In this document: positions 1-13,681 of the stretch, in pieces
Position numbering within the stretch: position 1 is the first letter of the stretch
Layout of the letters: every line of letters starts with the position of its first letter
Origin: Morinoia aosen
Taxonomy: Eukaryota > Arthropoda > Malacostraca > Amphipoda > Talitridae
Assembly: GCA_030386875.1 (NCBI GenBank)
Contig: JASJYW010000026.1
Span: 12,666,246-12,730,245 of the forward strand
DNA: 64,000 bases
Direction: 5' to 3'
Made by a program: the position numbers and the translations under genes
Notes under the pieces: model-generated
What the model was told of the DNA's origin: nothing
The model's database searches: none
The model's input: the letters and a program-made list of their open reading frames with translations, nothing else

Positions 1-370
1 CATTCCTAGGCCGAATGCGGTGAAAATCACGTCGTTTGCTGTTTCCCGTGGCGACATAGGCGGAAAGTGCATATTTAGCCGATTCCACGGTCGACAGACT
101 AAAATGCGTGTTTTGGGCCATTCCTAGGCCGAATGCGGTGAAAATCACGTCGTTTGCTGTTTCCCGTGGCGACATAGGCGGAAAGTGCATATTTAGCCGA
201 TTCCACGGTCGACAGAGCTAAAATGCGTGTTTTGGGCCATTCCTAGGCCGAATGCGGTGAAAATCACGTCGTTTGCTGTTTCCCGTGGCGACATAGGCGG
301 AAAGTGCATATTTAGCCGATTCCACGGTCGACAGAGCTGAAATGCGTGTTTTGGGCCATTCCTAGGCCGA

Positions 371-1850
371 ATGCAGTGAAAATCACGTCGTTTGCTGTTT
401 CCCGTGGCGACATAGGCGGAAAGTGCATATTTAGCCGATTCCACGGTCGACAGAGCTAAAATGCGTGTTTTGGGCCATTCCTAGGCCGAATGCGGTGAAA
501 ATCACGTCGTTTGCTGTTTCCCGTGGCGACATAGGCGGAAAGTGCATATTTAGCCGATTCCACGGTCGACAGAGCTAAAATGCGTGTTTTGGGCCATTCC
601 TAGACCGAATGCGGTGAAAATCACGTCGTTTGCTGTTTCCCGTGGCGACATAGGCGGAAAGTGCATATTTAGCCGATTCCACGGTCGACAGAGCTAAAAT
701 GCGTGTTTTGGGCCATTCCTAGGCCGAATGCGGTGAAAATCACGTCGTTTGCTGTTTCCCGTATCGACATAGGCGGAAAGTGCATATTTAGCCGATTCCT
801 CGGTCGACAGAGCTAAAATGCGTGTTTTGGGCCATTCCTAGGCCGAATGCGGTGAAAATCACGTCGTTTGCTGTTTCCCGTGGCGACATAGGCGGAAAGT
901 GCATATTTAGCCGATTCCACGGTCGACAGAGCTAAAATGCGTGTTTTGGTCCATTCCTTGGCCGAATGCGGTGAAAATCACGTCGTTTGCTGTTTCCCGT
1001 GGCGACATAGGCGGAAAGTGCATATTTAGCCGATTCCACGGTCGACAGAGCTAAAATGCGTGTTTTGGGCCATTCCTAGGCCGAATGCGGTGAAAATCAC
1101 GTCGTTTGCTGTTTCCCGTGGCCACATAGGCGGAAAGTGCATATTTAGCCGATTCCACGGTCGACAGAGCTAAAATGCGTGTTTTGGGCCATTCCTAGGC
1201 CGAATGCGGTGAAAATCACGTCGTTTGCTGTTTCCCGTGGCGACATAGGCGGAAAGTGCATATTTAGCCGATTCCACGGTCGACAGAGCTAAAATGCGTG
1301 TTTTGGGCCATTCCTAGGCCGAATGCAGTGAAAATCACGTCGTTTGCTGTTTCCCGTGGCGACATAGGCGGAAAGTGCATATTTAGCCGATTCCACGGTC
1401 GACAGAGCTAAAATGCGTGTTTTGGGCCATTCCTAGGCCGAATGCGGTGAAAATCACGTCGTTTGCTGTTTCCCGTGGCGACATAGGCGGAAAGTGCATA
1501 TTTAGCCGATTCCACGGTCGACAGAGCTAAAATGCGTGTTTTGGGCCATTCCTAGACCGAATGCGGTGAAAATCACGTCGTTTGCTGTTTCCCGTGGCGA
1601 CATAGGCGGAAAGTGCATATTTAGCCGATTCCACGGTCGACAGAGCTAAAATGCGTGTTTTGGGCCATTCCTAGGCCGAATGCGGTGAAAATCACGTCGT
1701 TTGCTGTTTCCCGTATCGACATAGGCGGAAAGTGCATATTTAGCCGATTCCACGGTCGACAGAGCTAAAATGCGTGTTTTGGGCCATTCCTAGGCCGAAT
1801 GCGGTGAAAATCACGTCGTTTGCTGTTTCCCGTGGCGACATAGGCGGAAA
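371..1850 (+). repeat. 8-monomer higher-order duplication in the satellite
   Basis: Three rare variants recur in the same order exactly 952 bp (8 x 119) apart: GCAGTG in place of GCGGTG (371 and 1323), CTAGACCG in place of CTAGGCCG (601 and 1553), and GTATCGACAT in place of GTGGCGACAT (761 and 1713). This indicates a tandem duplication by unequal exchange. The outer limits are approximate. Confidence 0.85.
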
Positions 1851-3830
1851 GTGCATATTTAGCCGATTCCACGGTCGACAGAGCTAAAATGCGTGTTTTG
1901 GGCCATTCGTAGGCCGAATGCGAAGAAAATCACGTCGTTTGCTGTTTCCCGTGGCGACATAGGCGGAAAATGCATATTTAGCCGATTCCACGGTCGACAG
2001 AGCTAAAATGCGTGTTTTGGGCCATTCCTAGGCCGAATGCAGTGAAAATCACGTCGTTTGCTGTTTCCCGTGGCGACATAGGCGGAAAGTGCATGTTTAG
2101 CCGATTCCACGGTCGACAGAGCTAAAATGCATGTTTTGGGCCATTCCTAGGCCGAATGCGGTGAAAATCACGTCGTTTGCTGTTTCCCGTGGCGACATAG
2201 GCGGAAAGTGCATATTTAGCCGATTCCACGGTCGACAGAGCTAAAATGCATGTTTTGGGCCATTCCTAGGCCGAATGCGGTGAAAATCACGTCGTTTGCT
2301 GTTTCCCGTGGCGACATAGGCGGAAAGTGCATATTTAGCCGATTCCACGGTCGACAGAGCTAAAATGCGTGTTTTGGGCCATTCCTAGGCCGAATGCGGT
2401 GAAAATCACGTCGTTTGCTGTTTCCCGTGGCGGCATAGGCGGAAAGTGCATATTTAGCCGATTCCACGGTCGACAGAGCTAAAATGCGTGTTTTGGGCCA
2501 TTCCTAGGCCGAATGCGGTGAAAATCACGTCGTTTGCTGTTTCCCGTGGCGACATAGGCGGAAAGTGCATATTTAGCCGATTCCAGGGTCGACAGAGCTA
2601 AAATGCGTGTTTTGGGCCATTCCTAGGCCGAATGCGGTGAAAATCACGTCGTTTGCTGTTTCCCGTGGCGACATAGGCGGAAAGTGCATATTTAGCCGAT
2701 TCCACGGTCGACAGAGCTAAAATGCGTGTTTTGGGCCATTCCTAGGCCGAATGCGGTGAAAATCACGCCGTTTGCTGTTTCCCGTGGCGACATAGGCGGA
2801 AAGTGCATATTTAGCCGATTCCACGGTCGACAGAGCTAAAATGCGTGTTTTGGGCCATTCCTAGGCCGAATGCGGTGAAAATCACGTCGTTTGCTGTTTC
2901 CCGTGGCGACATAGGCGGAAAGTGCATATTTAGCCGATTCCACGGTCGACAGAGCTAAAATGCGTGTTTTGGGCCATTCCTAGGCCGAATGCGGTGAAAA
3001 TCACGTCGTTTGCTGTTTCCCGTGGCGACATAGGCGGAAAGTGCACATTTAGCCGATTCCACGGTCGACAGAGCTAAAATGCGTGTTTTGGGCCATTCCT
3101 AGGCCGAATACGGTGAAAATCACGTCGTTTGCTGTTTCCCGTGGCGACATAGGCGGAAAGTGCATATTTAGCCGATTCCACGGTCGACAGAGCTAAAATG
3201 CGTGTTTTGGGCCATTCCTAGGCCGAATGCGGTGAAAATCACGTCGTTTGCTGTTTCCCGTGGCGACATAGGCGGAAAGTGCATATTCAGCCGATTCCAC
3301 GGTCGACAGAGCTAAAATGCGTGTTTTGGGCCATTCCTAGGCCGAATGCGGTGAAAATCACGTCGTTTGCTGTTTCCCGTGGCGACATAGGCGGAAAGTG
3401 CATATTTAGCCGATTCCACGGTCGACAGAGCTAAAATGCGTGTTTTGGGCCATTCCTAGGCCGAATGCGGTGAAAATCACGTCGTTTGCTGTTTCCCGTG
3501 GCGACATAGGCGGAAAGTGCATATTTAGCCGATTCCACGGTCGACAGAGCTAAAATGCGTGTTTTGGGCCATTCCTAGGCCGAATGCGGTGGAAATCACG
3601 TCGTTTGCTGTTTCCCGTGGCGACATAGGCGGAAAGTGCATATTTAGCCGATTCCACGGTCGACAGAGCTAAAATGCGTGTTTTGGGCCATTCCTAGGCC
3701 GAATGCGGTGAAAATCACGTCGTTTGCTGTTTCCCGTGGCGACATAGGCGGAAAGTGCATATTTAGCCGATTCCACGGTCGACAGAGCTAAAATGCGTGT
3801 TTTGGGCCATTCCTAGGCCGAATGCGGTGA

Positions 3831-5930
3831 AAATCAAGTCGTTTGCTGTTTCTCGTGGCGACATAGGCGGAAAGTGCATATTTAGCCAATTCCACGGTCG
3901 ACAGAGCTAAAATGCGTGTTTTGGGCCATTCCTAGGCCGAATGCGGTGAAAATCACGTCGTTTGCCGTTTCCCGTGGCGACATAGGCGGAAAGTGCATAT
4001 TTAGCCGATTCCACGGTCGACAGAGCTGAAATGCGTGTTTTGGGCCATTCCTAGGCCGAATGCGGTGAAAATCACGTCTTTTGCTGTTTCCCGTGGCGAC
4101 ATAGGCGGAAAGTGCATATATAGCCGATTCCACGGTCGACAGAGCTAAAATGCGTGTTTTGGGCCATTCCTAGGTAGAATGCGGTGAAAATCACGTCGTT
4201 TGCTGTTTCCCCTTGGCGATATAGGCGGAAAGTGCATATATAGAAGATTCCACGGTCGACAGAGCTAAAATGCGTGTTTTGGGCCATTCCTAGGCCGAAT
4301 GCGGTGAAAATCACGTCGTTTGCTGTTTCCCGTGGCGACATAGGCGGAAAGTGCATATTTAGCCGATTCGACGGTCGACAGAGCTAAAATGCGTGTTTTG
4401 GGCCATTCCTAGGCCGAATGCGGTGAAAATCACGTCGTTTGCTGTTTCCCGTGGCGACATGGGCGGAAAGTGCATATTTAGCCGATTCCACGGTCGACAG
4501 AGCTAAAATGCGTGTTTTGGGCCATTCCTAGGCCGAATGCGGTGAAAATCACGTCGTTTGCTGTTTCCCGTGGCGACATAAGCGGAAAGTGCATATTTAG
4601 CCGATTCCACGGTCGACAGAGCTAAAATGCGTGTTTGGGCCATTCCTAGGCCGAATGCGGTGAAAATCACGTCGTTTGCTGTTTCCCGTGGCGACATAGG
4701 CGGAAAGTGCATATTTAGCCGATTCCACGGTCGACTGAGCTAAAATGCGTGTTTTGGGCCATTCCTTGGCCGAATGCGGTGAAAATCACGTCGTTTGCTG
4801 TTTCCCGTTGCGACATAGGCGGAAAGTGCATATTTAGCCGATTCCACGGTCGACAGAGCTAAAATGCGTGTTTTGGGCTATTCCTAGGCCGAATGCGGTG
4901 AAAATCACGTCGTTTGCTGTTTCCCGTGACGACATATGCGGAAAGTGGATATTTAGCCGATTCCACGGTCGACAGAGCTAAAATGCGTGTTTTGGGCCAT
5001 TCCTAGGCCGAATGCGGTGAAAATCAAGTCGTTTGCTGTTTCTCGTGGCGACATAGGCGGAAAGTGCATATTTACCCGATTCCACGGTCGACAGAGCTAA
5101 AATGCGTGTTTTGGGCCATTCCTAGGCCGAATGCGGTGAAAATCACGTCGTTTGCCGTTTCCCGTGGCGACATAGGCGGAAAGTGCATATTTAGCCGATT
5201 CCACGGTCGACAGAGCTAAAATGCGTGTTTTGGGCCATTCCTAGGCCGAATGCCGTGAAAATCACGTCGTTTGCTGTTTCCCGTGGCGACATAGGCGGAA
5301 AGTGCATATATAGCCGATTCCACGGTCGACAGAGCTAAAATGCGTGTTTTGGGCCATTCCTAGGTAGAATGCGGTGAAAATCACGTCGTTTGCTGTTTCC
5401 CTCGGCGATATAGGCGGAAAGTGCATATATAGAAGATTCCACGGTCGACAGAGCTAAAATGCGTGTTTTGGGCCATTCCTAGGCCGAATGCGGTGAAAAT
5501 CACGTCGTTTGCTGTTTCCCGTGGCGACATAGGCGGAAAGTGCATATTTAGCCGATTCCACGGTCGACAGAGCTAAAATGCGTGTTTTGGGCCATTCCTA
5601 GGCCGAATGCGGTGAAAATCACGTCGTTTGCTGTTTCCCGTGGCGACATAGGCGGAAAGTGCATATTTAGCCGATTCCACGGTCGACAGAGCTGAAATGC
5701 GTGTTTTGGGCCATTCCTAGGCCGAATGCGGTGAAAATCACGTCGTTTGCTGTTTCCCGTGGCGACATAGGCGGAAAGTGCATATTTAGCCGATTCCACG
5801 GTCGACAGAGCTAAAATGCGTGTTTGGGCCATTCCTAGGCCGAATGCGGTGAAAATCACGTCGTTTGCTGTTTCCCGTGGCGACATAGGCGGAAAGTGCA
5901 TATTTAGCCGATTCCACGGTCGACTGAGCT
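3831..5930 (+). repeat. 10-monomer higher-order duplication in the satellite
   Basis: Rare variants recur about 1,190 bp (10 x 119) apart: AATCAAGTC (3833 and 5023), TAGGTAGAAT (4171 and 5361), TAGAAGATTC (4241 and 5430) and GTCGACTGAGC (about 4730 and 5919). The second copy carries a one-base deletion relative to the first. Outer limits are approximate. Confidence 0.85.
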
Positions 5931-8900
5931 AAAATGCGTGTTTTGGGCCATTCCTAGGCCGAATGCGGTGAAAATCACGTCGTTTGCTGTTTCCCGTGGC
6001 GACATAGGCGGAAAGTGCATATTTAGCCGATTCCACGGTCGACAGAGCTAAAATGCGTGTTTTGGTCCATTCCTAGGCCGAATGCAGTGAAAATCACGTC
6101 GTTTGCTGTTTCCCGTGGCGACATAGGCGGAAAGTGCATATTTAGCCGATTCCACGGTCGACAGAGCTAAAATGCGTGTTTTGGGCAATTCCTAGGCCGA
6201 ATGCGGTGAAAATCACGTCGTTTGCTGTTTCCCGTGGCGACATAGGCGGAAAGTGCATATTTTGCCGATTCCACGGTCGACAGAGCTAAAATGCGTGTTT
6301 TGGGCCATTCCTAGGCCGAATGCGGTGAAAATCACGTCGTTTGCTGTTTCCCTTGGCGACATAGGCGGAAAGTGCATATTTAGCCGATTCCACGGTACAC
6401 AGAGCTAAAATGCGTGTTTTGGGCCATTCCTAGGCCGAATGCAGTGAAAATCACGTCGTTTGCTGTTTCCCGTGGCGACATAGGCGGAAAGTGCATATTT
6501 AGCCGATTCCACGGTCGACAGAGCTAAAATGCGTGTTTTGGGCCATTCCTAGGCCGAATGCGGTGAAAATCACGTCGTTTGCTGTTTCCCGTGGCGACAT
6601 AGGCGGAAAGTGCATATTTAGCCGATTCCACGGTCGACAGAGCTAAAATGCGTGTTTTTGGCCATTCCTAGGCCGAATGCGGTGGAAATCACGTCGTTTG
6701 CTGTCTCCCGTGGCGACATAGGCGGAAAGTGCATATTTAGCCGATTCCACGGTCGACAGAGCTAAAATGCGTGTTTTGGGCCATTCCTAGGCCGAATGCG
6801 GTGAAAATCACGTCGTTTGCTGTTTCCCGTGGCGACATAGGCGGAAAGTGCATATTTAGCCGATTCCACGGTCGACCGAGCTAAAATGCGTGTTTTGGGC
6901 CATTCCTAGGCCGAATGCGGTGAAAATCACGTCGTTTGCTGTTTCCCGTGGCGACATAGGCGGAAAGTGCATATTTAGCCGATTCCACGGTCGACAGAGC
7001 TAAAATGCGTGTTTTGGGCCATTCCTAGGCCGAATGCGGTGAAAATCACGTCGTTTGCTGTTTCCCGTGGCGACATAGGCGGAAAGTGCATATTTAGCCG
7101 ATTCCACGGTCGACAGAGCTAAAATGCGTGTTTTGGGCCATTCCTAGGCCGAATGCGGTGAAAATCACGTCGTTTGCTGTTTCCCGTGGCGACATAGGCG
7201 GAAAGTGCATATATAGCCGATTCCACGGTCGACAGAGCTAAAATGCGTGTTTTGGGCCATTCCTAGGCCGAATGCGGTGAAAATCACGTCGTTTGCTGTT
7301 TCCCGTGGTGACATAGGCGGAAAGTGCATATTTAGCCGATTCCACGGTCGACAGAGCTAAAATGCGTGTTTTGGGCCATTCCTAGGCCGAATGCGGTGAA
7401 AATCACGTCGTTTGCTGTTTCCCGTGGCGACATAGGCGGAACGTGCATATTTAGCCGATTCCACGGTCGACAGAGCTAAAATGCGTGTTTTGGGCCATTC
7501 CTAGGCTGAATGCAGTGAAAATCACGTCGTTTGCTGTTTCCCGTGGCGACATAGGCGGAAAGTGCATATTTAGCCGATTCCACGGTCGACAGAGCTAAAA
7601 TGCGTGTTTTGGGCCATTCCTAGGCCGGATGCGGTGAAAATCACGTCGTTTGCTGTTTCCCGTGGCGACATAGGCGAAAAGTGCATATTTAGCCGATTCC
7701 ACGGTCGACAGAGCTAAAATGCGTGTTTTGGGCCATTCCTAGGCCGAATGCGGTGAAAATCACGTCGTTTGCTGTTTCCCGTGGCGACATAGGCGGAAAG
7801 TGCATATTTAGCCGATTCCACGGTCGACAGAGCTAAAATGCGTGTTTTGGGCCATTCCTAGGCCGAATGCAGTGAAAATCACGTCGTTTGCTGTTTCCCG
7901 TGGCGACATAGGCGGAAAGTGCATATTTAGCCGATTCCACGGTCGACAGAGCTAAAATGCGTGTTTTGGGCCATTCCTAGGCCGAATGCGGTGAAAATCA
8001 CGTCGTTTGCTGTTTACCGTGGTGACATAGGCGGAAAGTGCATATTTAGCCGATTCCACGGTCGACAGAGCTATAATGCGTGTTTTGGGCCATTCCTAGG
8101 CCGAATGCGGTGAAAATCACGTCGTTTGCTGTTTCCCGTGGCGACATATGCGGAAAGTGCATATATAGCCGATTCCACGGTCGACAGAGCTAAAATGCGT
8201 GTTTTGGGCCATTCCTAGGCCGAATGCGGTGAAAATCACGTCGTTTGCTGTTTCCCGTGGCGACATAGGCGGAAAGTGCATATTTAGCCGATTCCACGGT
8301 CGACAGAGCTAAAATGCGTGTTTTGGGCCATTCCTAGGCCTAATGCGGTGAAAATCACGTCGTTTGCTGTTTCCCGTGGCGACATAGGCGGAAAGTGCAT
8401 ATTTAGCCGATTCCACGGTCGACAGAGCTAAAATGCGTGTTTTGGGGCATTCCTAGGCCGAATGCGGTGAAAATCACGTCGTTTGCTGTTTCCAGTGGCG
8501 ACATAGGCGGAAAGTGCATATTTAGCCGATTCCACGGTCGACAGAGCTAAAATGCGTGTTTTGGGCCATTCCTAGGCCGAATGCGGTGAAAATCACGTCG
8601 TTTGCTGTTTCCCGTGGCGACATAGGCGGAAAGTGCATATTTAGCCGATTCCACGGTCGACAGAGCTAAAATGCGTGTTTTGGGCCATTCCTAGGCCGAA
8701 TGCGGTGAAAATCACGTCGTTTGCTGTTTCCCGTGGCGACATAGGCGGAAAGTGCATATTTAGCCGATTCCACGGTCGACAGAGCTAAAATGCGTGTTTT
8801 GGGCCATTCCTAGGCCGAATGCGGTGAAAATCACGTCGTTTGCTGTTTCCCGTGGCGACATAGGCGGAAAGTGCATATTTAGCCGATTCCACGGTCGACA

Positions 8901-9059
8901 GAGCTAAAATGCGTGTTTTGGGCCATTCCTAGGCTGAATGCGGTGAAAATCACGTCGTTTGCTGTTTCCCGTGGCGACATAGGCGGAAAGTGCATATTTA
9001 GCCGATTCCACGGTCGACAGAGCTAAAATGCGTGTTTTGGGCCATTCCTAGGCCGAATG

Positions 9060-10900
9060 CAGTGAAAATCACGTCGTTTGCTGTTTCCCGTGGCGACATA
9101 GGTGGAAAGTGCATATTTAGCCGATTCCACGGTCGACAGAGCTAAAATGCGTGTTTTGGGCCATTCCTAGGCCGAATGCGGTGAAAATCACGTCGTTTGC
9201 TGTTTCCCGTGGCGACATAGGCGTAAAGTGCATATTTAGCCGATTCCACGGTCGACAGAGCTAAAATGCGTGTTTTGAGCCATTCCTAGGCCGAATGCGG
9301 TGAAAATCACGTCGTTTGCTGTTTCCCGTGTCGACATAGGCGGAAAGTGCATATATAACCGATTCCACGGTCGACAGAGCTAAAATGCGGGTTTTGGGCC
9401 ATTCCTAGGCCGAATGCGGTGAAAATCACGTCGTTTGCTGTTTCCCGTGGCGACATAGGCGGAAAGTGCATATTTATCCGATTCCACGGTCGACAGAGCT
9501 AAAATGCGTGTTTTGGGCCATTCCTAGGCCGAATGCGGTGAAAATCACGTCGTTTGCTGTTTCCCGTGGCGACATAGGCGGAAAGTGCATATTTAGCCGA
9601 TTCCACGGTCGACAGAGCTAAAATGCGTGTTTTGGGCCATTCCTAGGCCGAATGCGGTGAAAATCACGTCGTTTGCTGTTTCCCGTGGCGACATAGGCGG
9701 AAAGTGCATGTATAGCCGATTCCACGGTCGACAGAGCTAAAATGCGTGTTTTGGGCCATTCCTAGGCCGAATGCTGTGAAAATCACGTCGTTTGCTGTTT
9801 CTCGTGGCGACATAGGCGGAAAGTGCATATTTAGCCGATTCCACGGTCGACAGAGCTAAAATGCGTGTTTTGGGCCATTCCTAGGCCGAATGCGGTGAAA
9901 ATCACGTCGTTTGCTGTTTCCCGTGGCGACATAGGCGGAAAGTGCATATTTAGCCGATTCCACGGTCGACAGAGCTAAAATGCGTGTTTTGGGCCATTCC
10001 TAGGCAGAATGCAGTGAAAATCACGTCGTTTGCTGTTTCCCGTGGCGACATAGGCGGAAAGTGCATATTTAGCCGATTCCACGGTCGACAGAGCTAAAAT
10101 GCGTGTTTTGGGCCATTCCTAGGCCGAATGCAGTGAAAATCATGTCGTTTGCTGTTTCCCGTGGCGACATAGGTGGAAAGTGCATATTTAGCCGATTCCA
10201 CGGTCGACAGAGCTAAAATGCGTGTTTTGGGCCATTCCTAGGCCGAATGCGGTGAAAATCACGTCGTTTGCTGTTTCCCGTGGCGACATAGGCGTAAAGT
10301 GCATATTTAGCCGATTCCACGGTCGACAGAGCAAAAATGCGTGTTTTGGGCCATTCCTAGGCCGAATGCGGTGAAAATCACGTCGTTTGCTGTTTCCCGT
10401 GTCGACATAGGCGGAAAGTGCATATATAACCGATTCCACGGTCGACAGAGCTAAAATGCGTGTTTTGGGCCATTCCTAGGCCGAATGCGGTGAAAATCAC
10501 GTCGTTTGCTGTTTCCCGTGGCGACATAGGCGGAAAGTGCATATTTATCCGATTCCACGGTCGACAGAGCTAAAATGCGTGTTTTGGGCCATTCCTAGGC
10601 CGAATGCGGTGAAAATCACGTCGTTTGCTGTTTCCCGTGGCGACATAGGCGGAAAGTGCATATTTAGCCGATTCCACGGTCGACAGAGCTAAAATGCGTG
10701 TTTTGGGCCATTCCTAGGCCGAATGCGGTGAAAATCACGTCGTTTGCTGTTTCCCGTGGCGACATAGGCGGAAAGTGCATATATAGCCGATTCCACGGTC
10801 GACAGAGCTAAAATGCGTGTTTTGGGCCATTCCTAGGCCGAATGCTGTGAAAATCACGTCGTTTGCTGTTTCCCGTGGCGACATAGGCGGAAAGTGCATA
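9060..10900 (+). repeat. 9-monomer higher-order duplication in the satellite
   Basis: Variant monomers recur 1,071 bp (9 x 119) apart: GGTGGAAAG (9101 and 10172), GCGTAAAGTG (9221 and 10292), a GTGTCGACAT plus ATATAACCG monomer, a TTTATCCG monomer, and ATGCTGTGAA (9771 and 10842). The first copy runs about 9060-9830 and the second about 10130-10900. Confidence 0.85.
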
Positions 10901-12126
10901 TTTAGCCGATTTCACGGTCGACAGAGCTAAAATGCGTGTTTTGGGCCATTCCTAGGCCGAATGCGGTGAAAATCACGTCGTTTGCTGTTTCCCGTGGCGA
11001 CATAGGCGGAAAGTGCATATTTAGCCGATTCCACGGTCGACAGAGCTAAAATGCGTGTTTTGGGCCATTCCTAGGCCGAATGCGGTGAAAATCACGTCGT
11101 TTGCTGTTTCCCGTGGCGACATAGGCGGAAAGTGCATATTTAGCCGATTCCACGGTCGACAGAGCTAAAATGCGTGTTTTGGGCCATTCCTAGGCTGAAT
11201 GCGGTGAAAATCACGTCGTTTGCTGTTTCCCGTGGCGACATAGGCGGAAAGTGCATATTTAGCCGATTCCACGGTCGACAGAGCTAAAATGCGTGTTTTG
11301 GGCCATTCCTAGGCCGAATGCGGTGAAAATCACGTCGTTTGCTGTTTCCCGTGGCGACATAGGCGGAAAGTGCATATTTAGCCGATTCCACGGTCGACAG
11401 AGCTAAAATGCGTGTTTTGGGCCATTCCTAGGCCGAATGCGGTGAAAATCACGTCGTTTGCTGTTTCTCGTGGCGACATAGGCGGAAAGTGCATATTTAG
11501 CCGATTCCATAGTCGACAGAGCTAAAATGCGTGTTTTGGGCCATTCCTAGGCCGAATGCGGTGAAAATCACGTCGTTTGCTGTTTTCCGTGGCGACATAG
11601 GCGGAAAGTGCATATTTAGCCGATTCCACGGTCGACAGAGCTAAAATGCGTGTTTTGGGCCATTCCTAGGCCGAATGCAGTGAAAATCACGTCGTTTGCT
11701 GTTTCCCGTGGCGACATAGGCGGAAAGTGCATATTCAGCCGATTTCACGGTCGACAGAGCTAAAATGCGTGTTTTGGGCCATTCCTAGGCCGAATGCGGT
11801 GAAAATCACGTCGTTTGCTGTTTCCCGTGGCGACATAGGCGGAAAGTGCATATTTAGCCGATTCCACGGTCGACAGAGCTAAATTGCGTGTTTTGGGCCA
11901 TTCCTAGGCCGAATGCGGTGAAAATCACGTCGTTGGCTGTTTCCCGTGGCGACATAGGCGGAAAGTGCATATTTAGCCGATTCCACGGTCGACAGAGCTA
12001 AAATGCGGGTTTTGGGCCATTCCTAGGCCGAATGCAGTGAAAATCACGTCGTTTGCTGTTTCCCTTGGCGACATAGGCGGAAAGTGCATATTTAGCCGAT
12101 TCCACGGTCGACAGAGCTAAAATGCG

Positions 12127-12296
12127 TGTATACGGGCACGTATATCTGTATTCGGTACCTTGTCTTTAAAAGCCGTTATTGTCGAGGCTTAGTTGCTCAT
12201 TCTTAGTCCGCTCTCCCTGCCGACAACATCTATCTGCCAATAAATCCACCCAAGCCTACCACCGGAGTTTCCATCTACCTGCGTAGGTCGTATATT
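12127..12296 (+). repeat. Probable 5' LTR (about 170 bp) of copy 1
   Basis: The segment begins TGTATACG and ends close to CGTATA just before TTGGTGGC (12297-12304), a leader/primer-binding-site-like start seen in many Ty3/gypsy elements. It contains a TATA-like TTAAAAG (about 12166-12172) and AATAAA (12239-12244), which would fit a compact U3-R-U5. The matching 3' LTR is absent from all copies, so the boundaries cannot be verified. The first bases overlap the satellite-derived TGT. Equivalent segments lie at about 17675-17845 (copy 2) and 23117-23286 (copy 3). Confidence 0.45.
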
Positions 12297-13681
12297 TTGG
12301 TGGCAGACGTATGTGGCGAACAGAACTCACATTCGCATAAGTGTTAAAGTGGATAGCAAGTGTCCACTTACTGGCAATTTTGAACAGTATTAAATCCTGA
12401 TGTGTACCGGCGGAAACAATCAACTCTGGCAACCGCATGAAACAACTATCGTGTTCGGAATAAGTGTGCCGAAGAAATTGTTACAGGAAGCCTACTGCAA
12501 ATTTACAGTGTTCCTGAACCTTGATTCCTCGATGCGTACACGTATTTTGGTGTATGAAGCAGGGGACGATATTGAATTGGTCTTCGAAGTAAAAATTGCC
12601 GCATTTCCAGCAAATATCGAGTGAAGAAACATTTTCTACACCTGCAAGTGATACATCAGTGGAGTGACCAACAACAATTTAATTTGTGTTGAGATAAATT
12701 ACTACGATTGCATCAATAACAGTACAAAGATAATTTGTGTCAAAAGAACAGTACGAGTTTGAATTGCATCATTAACTGTAGCAGTGAAGTGACACGTACT
12801 TTCATTTTAAAAGTGTAAATTCTTCAACGTGGTGCACAGTATCAACACAGTATCATCTTGCTGTACCAGCCGACATCATTGTCTGTACCTCATCACAGCC
12901 GCACCCCAACCCATCATTGCCTGCAAACGACGTGAGCAGCCGTTGTCATCTTTGTTCTCAGATAAGTCTTTCTGAAAAAGAATTATTTTTCTGTTTCTAG
13001 GTGCAAGTGAGCTCGGTCTCAAGTAGCTTATTTTTTGTCGCACTTCCTGCCGCGGATATTTTTTGCCGTGACCATTTCCCGTATAGCTCTGCAATCTGTA
13101 GGCATCAGTCTCAGTCTGTGCATTGTGAGACACCCGTGTCCGACGAATCTGGATTTAGCTGATTACCAACTATTTACCTTCAATTATCGTCGTAAGTTTC
13201 ATTTTTTTATAATAGAATAGGAGTGTTAGTGGAAGTGTCTGAAACACCTTGATTTTAATTTTTGAAGCTTTAAATTGATAGAAATTCACGTTCTTTTGCT
13301 GTAAAGCAGCGGTATTTTTTTTCTCTAACGCCTTGCCGAGAGCTTTATCATGAGCTGAAGCAGTCACGTGTGCACTGTGTGATATTATTGACCAGCCACA
13401 AGTCTTATTGTGGTGCTAAAAATTTTAATTTTTAGGATTAGTGACGCTACTTCTTGTTTTTCATTTAGAGTATTGGTGATAAATTACTGATTTTATTGCT
13501 GTGGTTCTTTAACGTGTGTAATTAATTAATTTTGTATGTTCTAAACTGCTTTTTCGGTGTTTATTATCATTTACGGAGTACGACATTAATTTTAGATTGA
13601 ATTTTGATTGAATTCTGGTATTGAATTGTTGACTTTTAGTGGAATAGGGGAATTTTTCAATGACTTAAGGAAATACGACAC
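12297..13681 (+). other. Leader of retroelement copy 1, no convincing gene
   Basis: About 1.4 kb separates the probable LTR from the gag start, which is long for a leader. It contains a 74-codon open frame (12400-12624). This frame is also open in copy 3 (23390-23614) but frameshifted in copy 2; since all copies are recent duplicates, that conservation means little. A pyrimidine tract ending in TAG (about 12985-13001) resembles a splice acceptor, and GTCGTAAGT (about 13189-13197) resembles a splice donor, so spliced transcripts are conceivable but unproven. The segment becomes A/T-rich toward the gag start. Confidence 0.4.

Larger units (their letters stand above)
1..12129 (+). repeat. 119-bp satellite array, block 1 (about 102 monomers)
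   Basis: Head-to-tail copies of a 119-bp unit; the same landmark recurs one base earlier in every 120-base stretch. Each unit normally carries GTCGAC (SalI), CCTAGG (AvrII) and a short dyad with arms CATTC/GAATG around CTAGGCC. Most monomers differ from consensus at only a few bases. Because 119 is not a multiple of three and one frame contains a stop inside the unit, reading frames here are short and not credible genes. Shared rare variants show internal duplications of 8, 9 and 10 monomers, listed separately. No other feature was seen in this block. Confidence 0.97.

Noticed and set aside
193..444. Repeated open frames of 60-155 codons on both strands throughout the satellite
   Set aside because: They are translations of the 119-bp unit, recur with the repeat and end at a stop inside the unit. 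They have no domain, codon bias or start context and change frame every monomer.
1..12129. CRISPR array
   Set aside because: Units are contiguous with no spacers of unique sequence, the unit is 119 bp, and no cas genes are present.
1..12129. CENP-B box in the satellite
   Set aside because: The nearest match (TTCGGCCTAGG on the complementary strand) lacks the required downstream CGGG, so the core pattern is not met.
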